Positions 24,012 to 32,866 of a DNA stretch of 64,000 nucleotides are shown one piece after another (positions within the stretch are counted from its first letter, which is position 1; each line of letters starts with the position of its first letter). The DNA is from Ophthalmolycus amberensis (Eukaryota; Chordata; Actinopteri; Perciformes; Zoarcidae): the NCBI GenBank assembly GCA_024529925.1, contig JAFEUB010000786.1:686001-750000 (forward strand), read 5' to 3'. The position numbers and the translations under genes were made by a program. Below the pieces are notes generated by a model that searched no databases, was not told the DNA's origin, and saw only the letters and a program-made list of their open reading frames with translations.

Positions 24012-25556
24012 TCATTGATCATTTGATATTGAACCATTTGTTTTGTCAACAAACTTCGAAATCAGACGCCGGGCTATAGGTATGAAACAAGAAACGAAAA
24101 TTATGAATGCCAGTATGACGAAACTGATGGAGATGACTGTGCTCTTCCATGTGTGCCATAGACGTGAGAGGAAGTCAGGTTCCGGTGTGGCATCTTTAGC
24201 CATGGCGTCCTGTAATTTAGTCATGTTCAATATTGCCTGTGCGATGATATGACCATCAGCGTCATTTTCTGGAATAAAAGTACAGCAATTTTCACCTACA
24301 ATAGCACAAACGCCTCCTTGAGCTGCTGTCAGCTGGTCTAACACCATACGGTTCTGCATAGTCATCAAACGCAAGGAGGTCAGTTCTTCGCGAATACCTT
24401 TTACTGCAGCTAAAGTCATGTTTACAAAGCTTTTAAAACGGTAGTCAACTGTTTCAATACGCAAGATATTTTTTCCCACTCCTGTCCAGGGGAATAGACC
24501 CCAGAGTACCTTTGTATTTGTCCCTGCATGTTTAAATTCATCTGGGACATTTGAACCCCAAACCGAATCGTGAGGTGCAAAGTTGGTGTCTGGATGTAGA
24601 CCTGTCTCTCGTTTAGTTCTGTTAGGAGAGACTGCTGCTACGGTGGAGATAATGAATGTGTTATCTGTGACATGAACAGGTGCACATACTCCGCCCCAGT
24701 TCGGTGGGAGAGATGCATATACTGAATGACCACACAACCACCACCCTTCTTCCACTGAGTACGTTCCATTAGCCTGTGGCATCATCCCCTTTCCTATGGT
24801 GATGCATGTTCTTTTTGGAGGACAATCGGTGGGGTTGGTGGGTATAAATTTATCAGAAGCCCAGGTGATGTAACCCCCTATGAACGTATAGGTGCACATG
24901 TTAAACGGGATACTTCCTACGGGGTGACTACCGTTCCTAGAGTAACATTGTTTAAATTGTATAGTCGGTGGATACTCAGCGTGGGTGACGAAGTCAGAGG
25001 TGGAACCGCTGTCCCCGCTGAACCTAGTCATTGGGTGATGTCTACTACACTCTGTACTGTTCATCCCATCTTCGTAAACACCATAGTAGCCTCTTGAGGT
25101 CATGGAAATAAAACATTGCGCAGTATTATCTAGATGACCCGAGACTCGCATACGAGGTTGCTGTGAAGAGGCAGGCATTTGGGAGCATACATAGCAGTTA
25201 GATATATTCTTTGACTTTGCAACATACTTTGCATAGCGCCACCACATGTTCATAGAATAGACGTGAGTTATCGCATCTGGGTGGTTGTTGAGCCAATCAT
25301 GTTTCAAGTTTTTTACTGCGGTGCGTCTGGTACGGTTATGCGTCGTTGAGTTGTCATTGTCTGAGTCAAAAGTCGTGTTGTTGTGCTTCATCTGTTTGTG
25401 GTGCCATAAAAGAACAGGTAATAAAAAACATAACCCAATGATCACAAATAAACAATAAGTGAAACGAGTCCCCCCCACTCTCCTGAGTGGGCTCCAGGGA
25501 CGTTGTCGTTCCATGGTGAAAGAGTGCAAACAGCCACCAGTTTGTATGGAATTCAC
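24012..25556 (-). CDS. env: Retroviral envelope glycoprotein, uninterrupted ORF
   Basis: The ORF is 514 aa with no break. An N-terminal cytosolic stretch is followed by a hydrophobic segment (about residues 32-51) and a basic RTRR (75-78). The surface part carries CYVC (121-124, a CXXC motif), many NxS/T sites and numerous cysteines. A furin-type RTKR (313-316) separates it from the transmembrane part. That part has a hydrophobic VLWGLFPWTGVG, a helical region leading to CAIVGENCC (417-425, CX6CC) and a membrane anchor at about 472-495. CXXC plus CX6CC is the covalent SU-TM arrangement of gamma-type Env proteins. It would be expressed from a spliced message. It is the only large ORF in this provirus without a frame change. 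Confidence 0.93.
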   Translation of the reverse strand: MNSIQTGGCLHSFTMERQRPWSPLRRVGGTRFTYCLFVIIGLCFLLPVLLWHHKQMKHNNTTFDSDNDNSTTHNRTRRTAVKNLKHDWLNNHPDAITHVYSMNMWWRYAKYVAKSKNISNCYVCSQMPASSQQPRMRVSGHLDNTAQCFISMTSRGYYGVYEDGMNSTECSRHHPMTRFSGDSGSTSDFVTHAEYPPTIQFKQCYSRNGSHPVGSIPFNMCTYTFIGGYITWASDKFIPTNPTDCPPKRTCITIGKGMMPQANGTYSVEEGWWLCGHSVYASLPPNWGGVCAPVHVTDNTFIISTVAAVSPNRTKRETGLHPDTNFAPHDSVWGSNVPDEFKHAGTNTKVLWGLFPWTGVGKNILRIETVDYRFKSFVNMTLAAVKGIREELTSLRLMTMQNRMVLDQLTAAQGGVCAIVGENCCTFIPENDADGHIIAQAILNMTKLQDAMAKDATPEPDFLSRLWHTWKSTVISISFVILAFIIFVSCFIPIARRLISKFVDKTNGSISNDQ

Positions 25557-25657
25557 CCGAGCAACTGGTTTGTGTGAACAGTTTTGCTTGTGTTGTCACC
25601 GTGAGGTATCCACAAAACTGTCAGAGTCACTGTTATCCTGCCACTCTTTTGGTCCGC

Positions 25658-25921
25658 TCAGACAGGTTGAATTATACAGAAATAAAATGAAAACAAAACG
25701 AGCAATAATGTGAATATAGTTATAATGAAAAGTTTTTCGTCCTTCTTTAGTGGACCTGACCGTTTCTCCTTTTCTTGTTTTCTTGGCACAAACACGTGTC
25801 GAGAGGGACTCTTCCAGCCGTCTTTCTTGTGTAGCATCCACGTTGAGTTGTAGACAGTTAACACAGAACACGCACGTGTCTGTCGGCTAACTGCCCGTTG
25901 TGATTTCCGTCCGTGAATCAC
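25658..25921 (-). CDS. Small basic protein with a C-terminal membrane segment, between integrase and env
   Basis: An 87-aa ORF starts 7 bases past the integrase stop. It has a basic N-terminal two thirds (KKDGWKSPSRHVFVPRKQEK) and a strongly hydrophobic end (LFIITIFTLLLVLFSFYF). It does not resemble a protein I recognise. It could be an accessory protein or an env leader out of frame with the main env ORF. An overlapping 91-aa frame at 25596-25871 also contains a hydrophobic stretch, so one of the two may be a shadow. No splice sites were assigned. Confidence 0.35.
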   Translation of the reverse strand: MIHGRKSQRAVSRQTRACSVLTVYNSTWMLHKKDGWKSPSRHVFVPRKQEKEKRSGPLKKDEKLFIITIFTLLLVLFSFYFCIIQPV

Positions 25922-25927
25922 TGCATC

Positions 25928-27292
25928 TCATCTGTTTGGCACCGTCGTTCGCATCTCGTCCCTCGATGGTGCCGATTGGCTGACACTTGTTGCAGGTGTT
26001 CGCTCACCTGAAGCTTCTCCTGGGTCTGGAACCTTTTTGCAGTGTGACGCGTGAACCCACGTAGCCCTCTCAGCTACTTTGACAGCCGTCTGAGTGACGA
26101 GGAGGACTTGGAATGGACCCAGCCAGCGTCGTGAGTTCCAATGCTTCCTTCTGAAATCTTTCACCACCACGAAATCCCCAGGCTGCAGCTTATGGAGAGG
26201 TCCTTCAGCTTGTCTCGGGAGCGCAGCAGACACCTGTTGTCTTATGCTTGATAGAGCAGAGGACAATTTTGCACAATATGTTAACATGTCATGTTCGCAT
26301 ATTGCGGTTGAGGGAAGTGGCTCCCCTGGTGCCTCAGTTCCTACATGAGGAGGAAAACCAAACAGTATTTCAAAAGGACTCAGATTGCTTTTTGTTCGCT
26401 TTCTCATTCTCATGTACATCAGAACCAGAGGCAAAGCTTTTGTCCAAGACAGACCTGTATCAGCACAACATTTTGCTAACTTGGTCTTAAGTGTACCATT
26501 TTCTCGTTCCACAGCGCCACCACTGGCTGGATGGTAAGCACAGTGTGTTCTTAAGTCGATACCCAAGTATGCGCTTAGTTCTGAAATGGCCTGATTTACA
26601 AAATGAGAACCATTGTCACTTGATATTTTAGTAGGAATGCCCCAACGAGGAATGATTTCAGAAATCAAAGCTTTCGCGACTGTAGTAGCAGTTTGTTTAC
26701 TTGATGGAAAAACTTCAACCCACTTTGACCACATGTCTACCATCACAAGACAGTGTTTCTTACCTTCCGATGGAGAGAGCTCAACAAAGTCCATCATAAT
26801 GTGCTCAAAAGGGCGTGTCGGAGGCGGATGTGCAGCCTGGCTGGACACTGTCACAGGCCTGCCTACATTATGGGTAGAGCAGGTTACACATGCAGAACAG
26901 AATTTTTGTGCACATGCTGTGAATCCCTTTGTAAACCATGTCTCATTTATTGCACTCAACATTCCCCCTTTTGATACATGGTCTAACCCATGTGTCAACT
27001 TAGCATAATGGCTGAAATAATGCTTAGGCAGACACGGTTTAGCATCAGGCCCTGTCCATAATCCATCAGTGTGTGTGCAACCCGATGCCGCCCACAACCT
27101 ACGCTCTTCCGGAGTGGACAACGTCTGCATAGCTATAAGAGGAGAGGGAGCAGAGTCAGATGAAGACATGAGAGCAGAGGAAGTGGGGACTGGAAATCGA
27201 GCAGCCGCTTTTGCCGCAGCGTCTGCGCGTGCATTCCCTATTGAAATGACGTCAGTGTGCCCTGTATGCGCAGCACATTTGCAAAACAGCAA
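25928..27292 (-). CDS. pol: Retroviral RNase H end and integrase (pol, downstream frame)
   Basis: The open frame is 454 codons. Residues about 6-31 (CAAHTGHTDVISIGNARADA) are the end of RNase H, so this is the continuation of pol in a different frame from the upstream part. Integrase follows, with a zinc-binding H101-H105 and C132/C135/C138 cluster, then the catalytic triad D168, D226, E262 with the canonical 35-residue spacing. The C-terminal region has the WLGPFQV (GPF) motif and WVHASHCKKV, typical of gamma/epsilon-type integrases. Integrase inserts the viral DNA into the host chromosome. The first codons are only the start of an open frame, not a true initiator. Confidence 0.9.
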   Translation of the reverse strand: MLFCKCAAHTGHTDVISIGNARADAAAKAAARFPVPTSSALMSSSDSAPSPLIAMQTLSTPEERRLWAASGCTHTDGLWTGPDAKPCLPKHYFSHYAKLTHGLDHVSKGGMLSAINETWFTKGFTACAQKFCSACVTCSTHNVGRPVTVSSQAAHPPPTRPFEHIMMDFVELSPSEGKKHCLVMVDMWSKWVEVFPSSKQTATTVAKALISEIIPRWGIPTKISSDNGSHFVNQAISELSAYLGIDLRTHCAYHPASGGAVERENGTLKTKLAKCCADTGLSWTKALPLVLMYMRMRKRTKSNLSPFEILFGFPPHVGTEAPGEPLPSTAICEHDMLTYCAKLSSALSSIRQQVSAALPRQAEGPLHKLQPGDFVVVKDFRRKHWNSRRWLGPFQVLLVTQTAVKVAERATWVHASHCKKVPDPGEASGERTPATSVSQSAPSRDEMRTTVPNR

Positions 27293-30200
27293 TTGCTGTT
27301 GGCAGCAAAATGGCTTCTAACAGTTCAGCAATGAGAGTGTGATGCAAAACAGGTTTCCCGTCAGACTTAAGGAACTTTCTGTGTTTCCACAGACTCCCAA
27401 AATCGTGGATTACTCCGAATGCATAACGAGAGTCAGTGTGAACTGTAACAGTTTTACCTTCAGCTAGTTTGCATGCTTCAGTGAGCGCGATGAGCTCAGC
27501 TGCCTGGGCTGAAAGATGACATGGCAGAGAACCTGAACACAGCACTTCTGAGTCCGAAACAACAGCAAACCCCACAAGATTAGTACCAGTGTGATCGCGG
27601 GAGGCAGACCCATCAACATACATTACCATGTCGCTGTTGAGCAGCGGAGTGTCCATCAAGTCAGGACGAGGAGTGCACCGAGCTTGGAGCTCAGCCAAAC
27701 AGTTGTGCTCCTCTCCGTCACCAGGAATGGGGAGTAATGAGGCAGGGTTAAGATTAGTACAGCGTTTGACCGTTACGTTTGGCATGTCTAAGAGACATGT
27801 GTGATAACGCAAATATCGCGCTGCAGAGAGGTGAGACGATTTCTGTTCGAGGAGAATCAAAGACACCGAATGAGGAACGAGCAGAGTTAATGGAGCATAT
27901 CCTACTATGTCACGTGAGGCAGCGAGTGCCTTTTCTGCCGCGGCCACTGCACGCAAACACTGTGGCAAACCAGCTGCGACTGGGTCGAGTTTTGCGGAGA
28001 AATACGCAACTGGTCTTAATTTGTCACCGTGTGATTGTAACAACACCGAGGTCATGCAGCCCTGTCTTTCATCTACTGTCTGAGTGAACGGTTTGTTCGG
28101 ATCTGGCAACCCTAAAGTTGGAGGAGTTTGCAGAGCACATTTCATTTGTGTGAAGGCTGAATGACCTTCTTCAGTCCAAATTATTTTGCCATGTGCTGTG
28201 AGATTTTTACCGTGAATCAAACTTGATAATGGCTTCTCCATCTGTGAGTAGTTAGGTATAAACGACCGACAGTATGAGCACATACCTAAAAAGGACATCA
28301 ACTGTTTTTTAGTGTCAGGTTTCGGTATCGACACGATTGAAGCTATTCTTTTTGCAGAGAGGGTTTTCCCTTCCCCTGAAATGTCATGACCTAAGAAATG
28401 TACATTTTGCGTTACAAACTGTAATTTAGATAGACTGGCCTTGTGGCCCTCCTGTGCTAAATGTTGTAGCAGTTTTATTGTGTCTTTCTGACACTGTGCC
28501 TGAGTTGGAGCTGCGATGAGGCAGTCGTCTACATACTGCAGGAGTGCAGAGCCTGGTGAGAGAGTTAGACTTTCTAAACTTTCTCTGAGTGCATCATTGT
28601 AGATGGTTGGAGACTCGGTGTAGCCTTGACACAGCCGTGTGAAGGTGTACGGTTTACCGTTGAAATTAAAGGCGAACCAATATTGACTTTCCTTGTCTAC
28701 TGGGACACTGAAAAAAGCATTTGACAGGTCAACCACAGAAAACCATTTAGCAGCAGGAGGAATCTGAGCTAGAATAGTGTAAGGATTAGGCACATTCGGT
28801 GCACGTGCATGAACTGCAGCATTTACTGCTTTCAGGTCTTGCACAAAACGCCATTCAATAGGCTTACCTGCATCTCTGATCTTTTTAACAGGAAATATCG
28901 GTGTCCTGACTGGAGAGTCTGGACATGAAATAATCACCCCTGCTTTCAGGAGTGACTCAAACACAGGTGTAATACCGTCAATGGCCTCTTGGCGCAGAGG
29001 GTACTGATGCTTGTGAGGTCGAAAATCAGAGCGTGGAGTGATGACGACAGGTTGACAGTTCTTAATCAGGCCAACGTCGTACTTGTTCACCGCCCAGAGT
29101 GTCTGTGGAACAGAAGTAAGGGCGGGAAGAATAGATGCAGGTTTAGTTAAAAACGTTTGAATTTCTTTGTTTAGCTCATGAAACACATAGACTGATCTGC
29201 AGGCAGGTGTTAAGAGCACACAAAACGTTCTGTGGAAGCCGGTAGACTGTGATCGCAGAATGAGTGGATCACATGTCTTTTCCCAGTCAGTAAGCCCCTC
29301 GCATTGAGCTACGAATGGGCCCAAATCTCTCCACTGATCATCGCGTCCTTTTGACAGCGAGATGTGAGGAGCTGAATCTGGAACATCAAACAGTTCTTTC
29401 TGTGATGGAGACAGAGAAACAGAGACAGCAGATTTATAAGTAGACCAAAACAGTGTGGAACAGGCGATTACATCATTAATGCCTTCAAAAAAATTGTCTT
29501 CATAACAGACATCTTGTCCTTTAGTAATGTGTGACGTACAGTGTAAATGTTTGTAATTCATGCGGTCGGCATGTGGTGAGACCCGTGCGTCTACTGAGTG
29601 ACAAAGTCGTTGTGCGTCGTCAACAGGAAGCCACCATTGATAGCAAAAAAGTGACTCAGAGGGAGTCTGTAACATTTGGTGTACAACTCTTTGCCTCAGC
29701 ACTTTAAGGCCATCAGAGGATGACGTCAGTCCTATCCCATAAGCGCACATTAAGTCTCTGCCCATCAAATTAATTGGGCAGAGGCTCGAAAGGAGAAACG
29801 AATGTTTCACGTTAATGTCAGGATCGTGGTCAGTCTGGTCGGAGTGTACACTAGTCATAGGTACAGTAAATTTTTCAGTAACAGTTATACCGGATGCGCC
29901 CTGTGAATATACAAACCGCCCACTCATCTTCTGACGAGGGAAATATTTCTGTTGAATCACAGAGTGAGTAGCTCCAGAATCTACTAAAAATGTTAATTCT
30001 CTCCCTTCCACAATTACCTTCGTAGTTGGCATATTTTTGTATGACTCCGATGAAAACATTGAATAAGTGTGTGGCTGTGATGTCGATGCATTCACTTGCT
30101 GTTGCTCTAAGTGTGAAATGACACTAAGAAGAGTGGATTGTTGTTCTTGAGTGTGCGTGCGAGGAAGCGTGTGTGCATTGCAGCAAATGTGCGCGTTGTT

Positions 30201-30299
30201 TGTGCATTTTGAGTCTGTGTGTGTGTGTATACTCATCTTTTCCGGAGCCGAGAGGGAGTCAGCTGTCTCCTGTCCACGTGCATCTCCTCGCCTCCCCAC
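27252..30299 (-). CDS. pol: Retroviral protease, reverse transcriptase and RNase H (pol, upstream frame)
   Basis: A 1015-codon open frame. The aspartic protease active site is LVDSGATHSVI (D107-S-G-A-T111). The reverse transcriptase includes FSVVDLSNAFFSVPV and the catalytic QYVDDCL (YVDD at 589-592). RNase H starts near residue 893 with MYVDGSASRD and includes HTDSRYAFGVIHDFG. The frame closes at 27252, inside the last part of RNase H, while homologous sequence continues in the next frame. A one-base change near 27.27 kb therefore separates this from integrase. The ORF is in the same frame as the upstream zinc-knuckle ORF, separated by a TGA at 30306-30308. Its nominal first codon is GTG, so expression as a Gag-Pol readthrough product is likely. 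Confidence 0.93.
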   Translation of the reverse strand: MGRRGDARGQETADSLSAPEKMSIHTHTDSKCTNNAHICCNAHTLPRTHTQEQQSTLLSVISHLEQQQVNASTSQPHTYSMFSSESYKNMPTTKVIVEGRELTFLVDSGATHSVIQQKYFPRQKMSGRFVYSQGASGITVTEKFTVPMTSVHSDQTDHDPDINVKHSFLLSSLCPINLMGRDLMCAYGIGLTSSSDGLKVLRQRVVHQMLQTPSESLFCYQWWLPVDDAQRLCHSVDARVSPHADRMNYKHLHCTSHITKGQDVCYEDNFFEGINDVIACSTLFWSTYKSAVSVSLSPSQKELFDVPDSAPHISLSKGRDDQWRDLGPFVAQCEGLTDWEKTCDPLILRSQSTGFHRTFCVLLTPACRSVYVFHELNKEIQTFLTKPASILPALTSVPQTLWAVNKYDVGLIKNCQPVVITPRSDFRPHKHQYPLRQEAIDGITPVFESLLKAGVIISCPDSPVRTPIFPVKKIRDAGKPIEWRFVQDLKAVNAAVHARAPNVPNPYTILAQIPPAAKWFSVVDLSNAFFSVPVDKESQYWFAFNFNGKPYTFTRLCQGYTESPTIYNDALRESLESLTLSPGSALLQYVDDCLIAAPTQAQCQKDTIKLLQHLAQEGHKASLSKLQFVTQNVHFLGHDISGEGKTLSAKRIASIVSIPKPDTKKQLMSFLGMCSYCRSFIPNYSQMEKPLSSLIHGKNLTAHGKIIWTEEGHSAFTQMKCALQTPPTLGLPDPNKPFTQTVDERQGCMTSVLLQSHGDKLRPVAYFSAKLDPVAAGLPQCLRAVAAAEKALAASRDIVGYAPLTLLVPHSVSLILLEQKSSHLSAARYLRYHTCLLDMPNVTVKRCTNLNPASLLPIPGDGEEHNCLAELQARCTPRPDLMDTPLLNSDMVMYVDGSASRDHTGTNLVGFAVVSDSEVLCSGSLPCHLSAQAAELIALTEACKLAEGKTVTVHTDSRYAFGVIHDFGSLWKHRKFLKSDGKPVLHHTLIAELLEAILLPTAIAVLQMCCAYRAH

Positions 30300-30305
30300 A
30301 TAGCG

Positions 30306-30497
30306 TCAGTCAGATGTGCCAAATTGTAGATCACCTCCTTCGTCTCCTCCGCGCTGTCGTGACTCGCTGTGTGTGGAGCGATAAGGACAATTTCTGGTCC
30401 AATGTCCTTTTTCACCGCAGTTAAAACACTCGTTGGGCTGTACATGTGAAAGTCCTTCATTTCGGTTGTCTCGGAAGCGTCTTTGGCTCCCTACCAC
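30306..30497 (-). CDS. gag: Retroviral nucleocapsid zinc knuckle (gag 3' part)
   Basis: A 63-codon frame with one CCHC zinc knuckle, CFNCGEKGHWTRNC (CX2CX4HX4C), preceded by basic residues, as in nucleocapsid proteins that bind genomic RNA. It lies in the minus-one frame relative to the main gag ORF, which ends at 30491. The two overlap only in the roughly 30 nt between a TGA in this frame (30522-30524) and the gag TAG. It shares frame with pol and ends at TGA (followed by C) at 30306-30308. No convincing slippery heptamer is seen in the overlap. Confidence 0.85.
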   Translation of the reverse strand: MVGSQRRFRDNRNEGLSHVQPNECFNCGEKGHWTRNCPYRSTHSESRQRGGDEGGDLQFGTSD

Positions 30498-31852
30498 GTC
30501 GCATTCCTCTTCCGCGCCCCCTCAGCTGGCCCCTCCCATAGCTGTTCACGTAGGTGGGTGGGTTGATTTTGGCCTCCCTCAGCTCCTAGCGTCATCTGCT
30601 GGACAGCTTGAAGCATCGCAAGCTGTGCTTTGTCACCCACCTGTTTGCTGCGTTTTTCTTGCCTGGCCTGCGTGTCATTATACATTTTGTAATTGTGCCG
30701 TGCGTGTTTTATCACCTCATCAAGTCTTGCATCCTCCAGGCCAATCACGGAGCGTTCAGTGGCTGTTTTGATGTCCGGTAACAGACCGTTCATGAAAGCA
30801 TTCTTGAGATGTGTTTCCCACACTGACATTGCTCTTCTGTCAGCTGGTTCTTCAATACCGCTGTGTGTTTGGAATGCAGACATGAGTCTTTGGTGATATG
30901 ATGTCACATCTTCAGCTTTATCTTGTTTTGTGTTATTAATTAATGCCATATTAACTTTCGATGGAAAAGCTGTCACTATCGCTTCGCATACGGCTGTAAT
31001 GAAAATGACGTAGGCCACGTTGTCTGCGTCTGCCCAGGGAGGTTTTACCATACAAGAGTCACGGCCAGCACCTGTAACTGTGGCCCTGATTTTGCTGAAG
31101 TCTGTTGGGCCAACATGCTTGACTAACAGGCGGTGAACCTCTGGGCCAGTAGGCATAAATTCTTTGCAGAATATCAGGAACTCTTTTGCGAAAGCTGCAC
31201 CATTCTGGATGTTTGGCAGGTGAAGTGAAGCTTGCATGATGTCACCTTGCGTCCAGGGTCTAAACACAAGACCCGGAACGCCATCTGCTGGTCCTGGAAC
31301 TTGAATCATGGGCATCTGGAAGTTTTCTGATTTGTCGAGGTCGAAAACTGGTAGGGGTGTTTCGGGGCTGAGCCAGTTTGCGACAGCGCCCGCTGCACCT
31401 CGCCAGCTAGACCATGGTGAGGTGGCAGGTGTCGATGTTGCAGCTGTCTGAGGAGAGACAAACGGGTTGTGGTGAGGCGAGGCTGGGCTCCGTCGGAGCT
31501 CCTCGTTTGCCAGGCGAGCTTGTTCTTGCCGTTGAGCGAGGAGCCGGGTTGCTGGTCTGTTAACCAGTGGTGCATCAGGATATGGTGGAGGAGGTTGAGG
31601 AGGTGCTGGTTGTGGTGGTGGTGGTTGTAGAACGCCATCCTGTGGGGAAGGTCGGTAACACGTGTTCAGGAGGGGGCCGTAAGCTCCTGTCAGACTCGGA
31701 TATATTGTGTGACAAGAAACAGGGTTACTCAGTGTGTCTGCATTTGTTTCGTCTTTCTTCAAACAAGTCATTTGTTTAAGCATTTGTTTTCTTTCCCTAT
31801 TTTCACTCTCATTCAACCATTGTTTTAAGCATTTTTTATTTTTCTCCATCAT
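30491..31852 (-). CDS. gag: Retroviral Gag, matrix/capsid region
   Basis: A 453-aa ORF. A charged helical N-terminus precedes a proline-rich region with a PPPY late-domain motif (about residues 88-91) and a YPSL motif (51-54). Both types recruit ESCRT-linked budding factors. Capsid-like sequence follows, including the stretch VFRPWTQGDIMQASLHLP and a helical C-terminal part ending near DKAQLAMLQAVQQMTLG. It lacks a zinc knuckle, which appears in another frame just downstream. A second, overlapping upstream ORF in a different frame appears to be its N-terminal continuation. The assignment rests on position, late motifs and the downstream knuckle. Confidence 0.85.
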   Translation of the reverse strand: MMEKNKKCLKQWLNESENRERKQMLKQMTCLKKDETNADTLSNPVSCHTIYPSLTGAYGPLLNTCYRPSPQDGVLQPPPPQPAPPQPPPPYPDAPLVNRPATRLLAQRQEQARLANEELRRSPASPHHNPFVSPQTAATSTPATSPWSSWRGAAGAVANWLSPETPLPVFDLDKSENFQMPMIQVPGPADGVPGLVFRPWTQGDIMQASLHLPNIQNGAAFAKEFLIFCKEFMPTGPEVHRLLVKHVGPTDFSKIRATVTGAGRDSCMVKPPWADADNVAYVIFITAVCEAIVTAFPSKVNMALINNTKQDKAEDVTSYHQRLMSAFQTHSGIEEPADRRAMSVWETHLKNAFMNGLLPDIKTATERSVIGLEDARLDEVIKHARHNYKMYNDTQARQEKRSKQVGDKAQLAMLQAVQQMTLGAEGGQNQPTHLREQLWEGPAEGARKRNATW

Positions 31853-32024
31853 TTCTAAATCTTTGATTCAGCACTTTCTTCAAACTCTTTTTTTTTATTT
31901 GTTTCAATTTTTCTTCCAAATCCTCTTTTAACATCTTGAGCTTAGCTGCACTCAGTGAGCCGTTTTCAGGAAAACCAAACTCCCTTGACCAGTACGTGAG
32001 GCATTCTAAACACTTCGTTTCCAT
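31836..32024 (-). CDS. Short ORF at the start of gag, frame-offset
   Basis: A 62-codon ORF, charged and lysine-rich (EDLEEKLKQIKKKSLKK), predicted helical. It overlaps the first 17 bases of the main gag ORF and is in the frame later used by the zinc knuckle and pol. The style of sequence continues smoothly into the gag ORF across an A-rich run at about 31840-31850. It is therefore more likely the displaced N-terminus of Gag than a separate protein. Confidence 0.5.
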   Translation of the reverse strand: METKCLECLTYWSREFGFPENGSLSAAKLKMLKEDLEEKLKQIKKKSLKKVLNQRFRNDGEK

Positions 32025-32843
32025 ATTTCTGTCTCATCATATCAACTATTGGGCCAGAGGGCTCCTCGCCTTTACTACCTTCTCCACCCATGTTTCAGGC
32101 GTGGACACGTTAACGTTACCTTTACAATATAGTCGTCACTATACAGCATATGTTTATTCTATCGAAGGAAAACTCTTTGCAAAAAAACCTCGTTTGAAAT
32201 TCACGTTATGTTGTGGGAAACCACGATTCTTGTTTCAAACTTATTTGAAGTTCACGTTAGTTATTTATCACGTTTCTTATTCTATCAGTATAGAATTCAC
32301 GTACGATAATTTTAACCACGGTCTTACAACAAACCTATATCTTGTAGTCAAGCGATCTGTGTTTACGATCTCAAAATGTTTTTATTCTGAGTTAAATCAT
32401 CACCGTATAACACAATCCTGTCTTCTACGGAAAAGCGTGCAAATAGTGATATGCCAGAAAATGAAAAGGGAGTTTGCCTGAACCACATTCGTAAAACAAA
32501 ACCACAAACGTCAAAAACAATTGTTACCCAAATAAAACCAAAAACAATTGTGTTACAAAAATAAAAAAATGACTACTTGACCCTTCATCTGTGTCTGTTA
32601 AATCATATGACCTTAGTATAATTTTATCATTACTTTTACAATTGGAATTTTAACTTTCTTACCCGTTTGTAGAAATTAATTCTTTTTCGTTGGATTCGCG
32701 TGCCATCAATCAGAAACTCCCTCGGTCCGCCGGTTCTCTCTCTCTCTTCTAATGAGGTATGAGACAGGAACCTTCAGTTTTGGATCTCTGGGAGAGGCCT
32801 TCTCCTCCGGTCAGTCCCTCCGGAGTCCTGATAGACAGTCAGC
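32025..32843 (-). other. Retroviral 5' leader
   Basis: About 820 bases lie between the primer-binding site and the first gag-region ATG. This stretch is expected to hold the packaging signal and major splice donor. Frames here are short and I could not place the donor with confidence. Confidence 0.6.
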
Positions 32844-32863
32844 GATCCTTGCCGACAACGCCA
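32844..32863 (-). promoter_or_regulatory. Retroviral primer-binding site
   Basis: On the minus strand, three bases inside the 5' LTR, the sequence starts TGGCGTTGTCGGCAAGG. TGG is the complement of a tRNA CCA end. The next bases are close to the complement of a vertebrate tRNA-Ser acceptor/T-arm 3' end. The tRNA identity is from memory of tRNA-Ser acceptor stems and is tentative. Confidence 0.7.
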
Positions 32864-32866
32864 AGT

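Noticed and set aside
30173..30771. Plus-strand ORFs across the gag-pol junction
   Set aside because: They are opposite-strand shadows of the retroviral frames.
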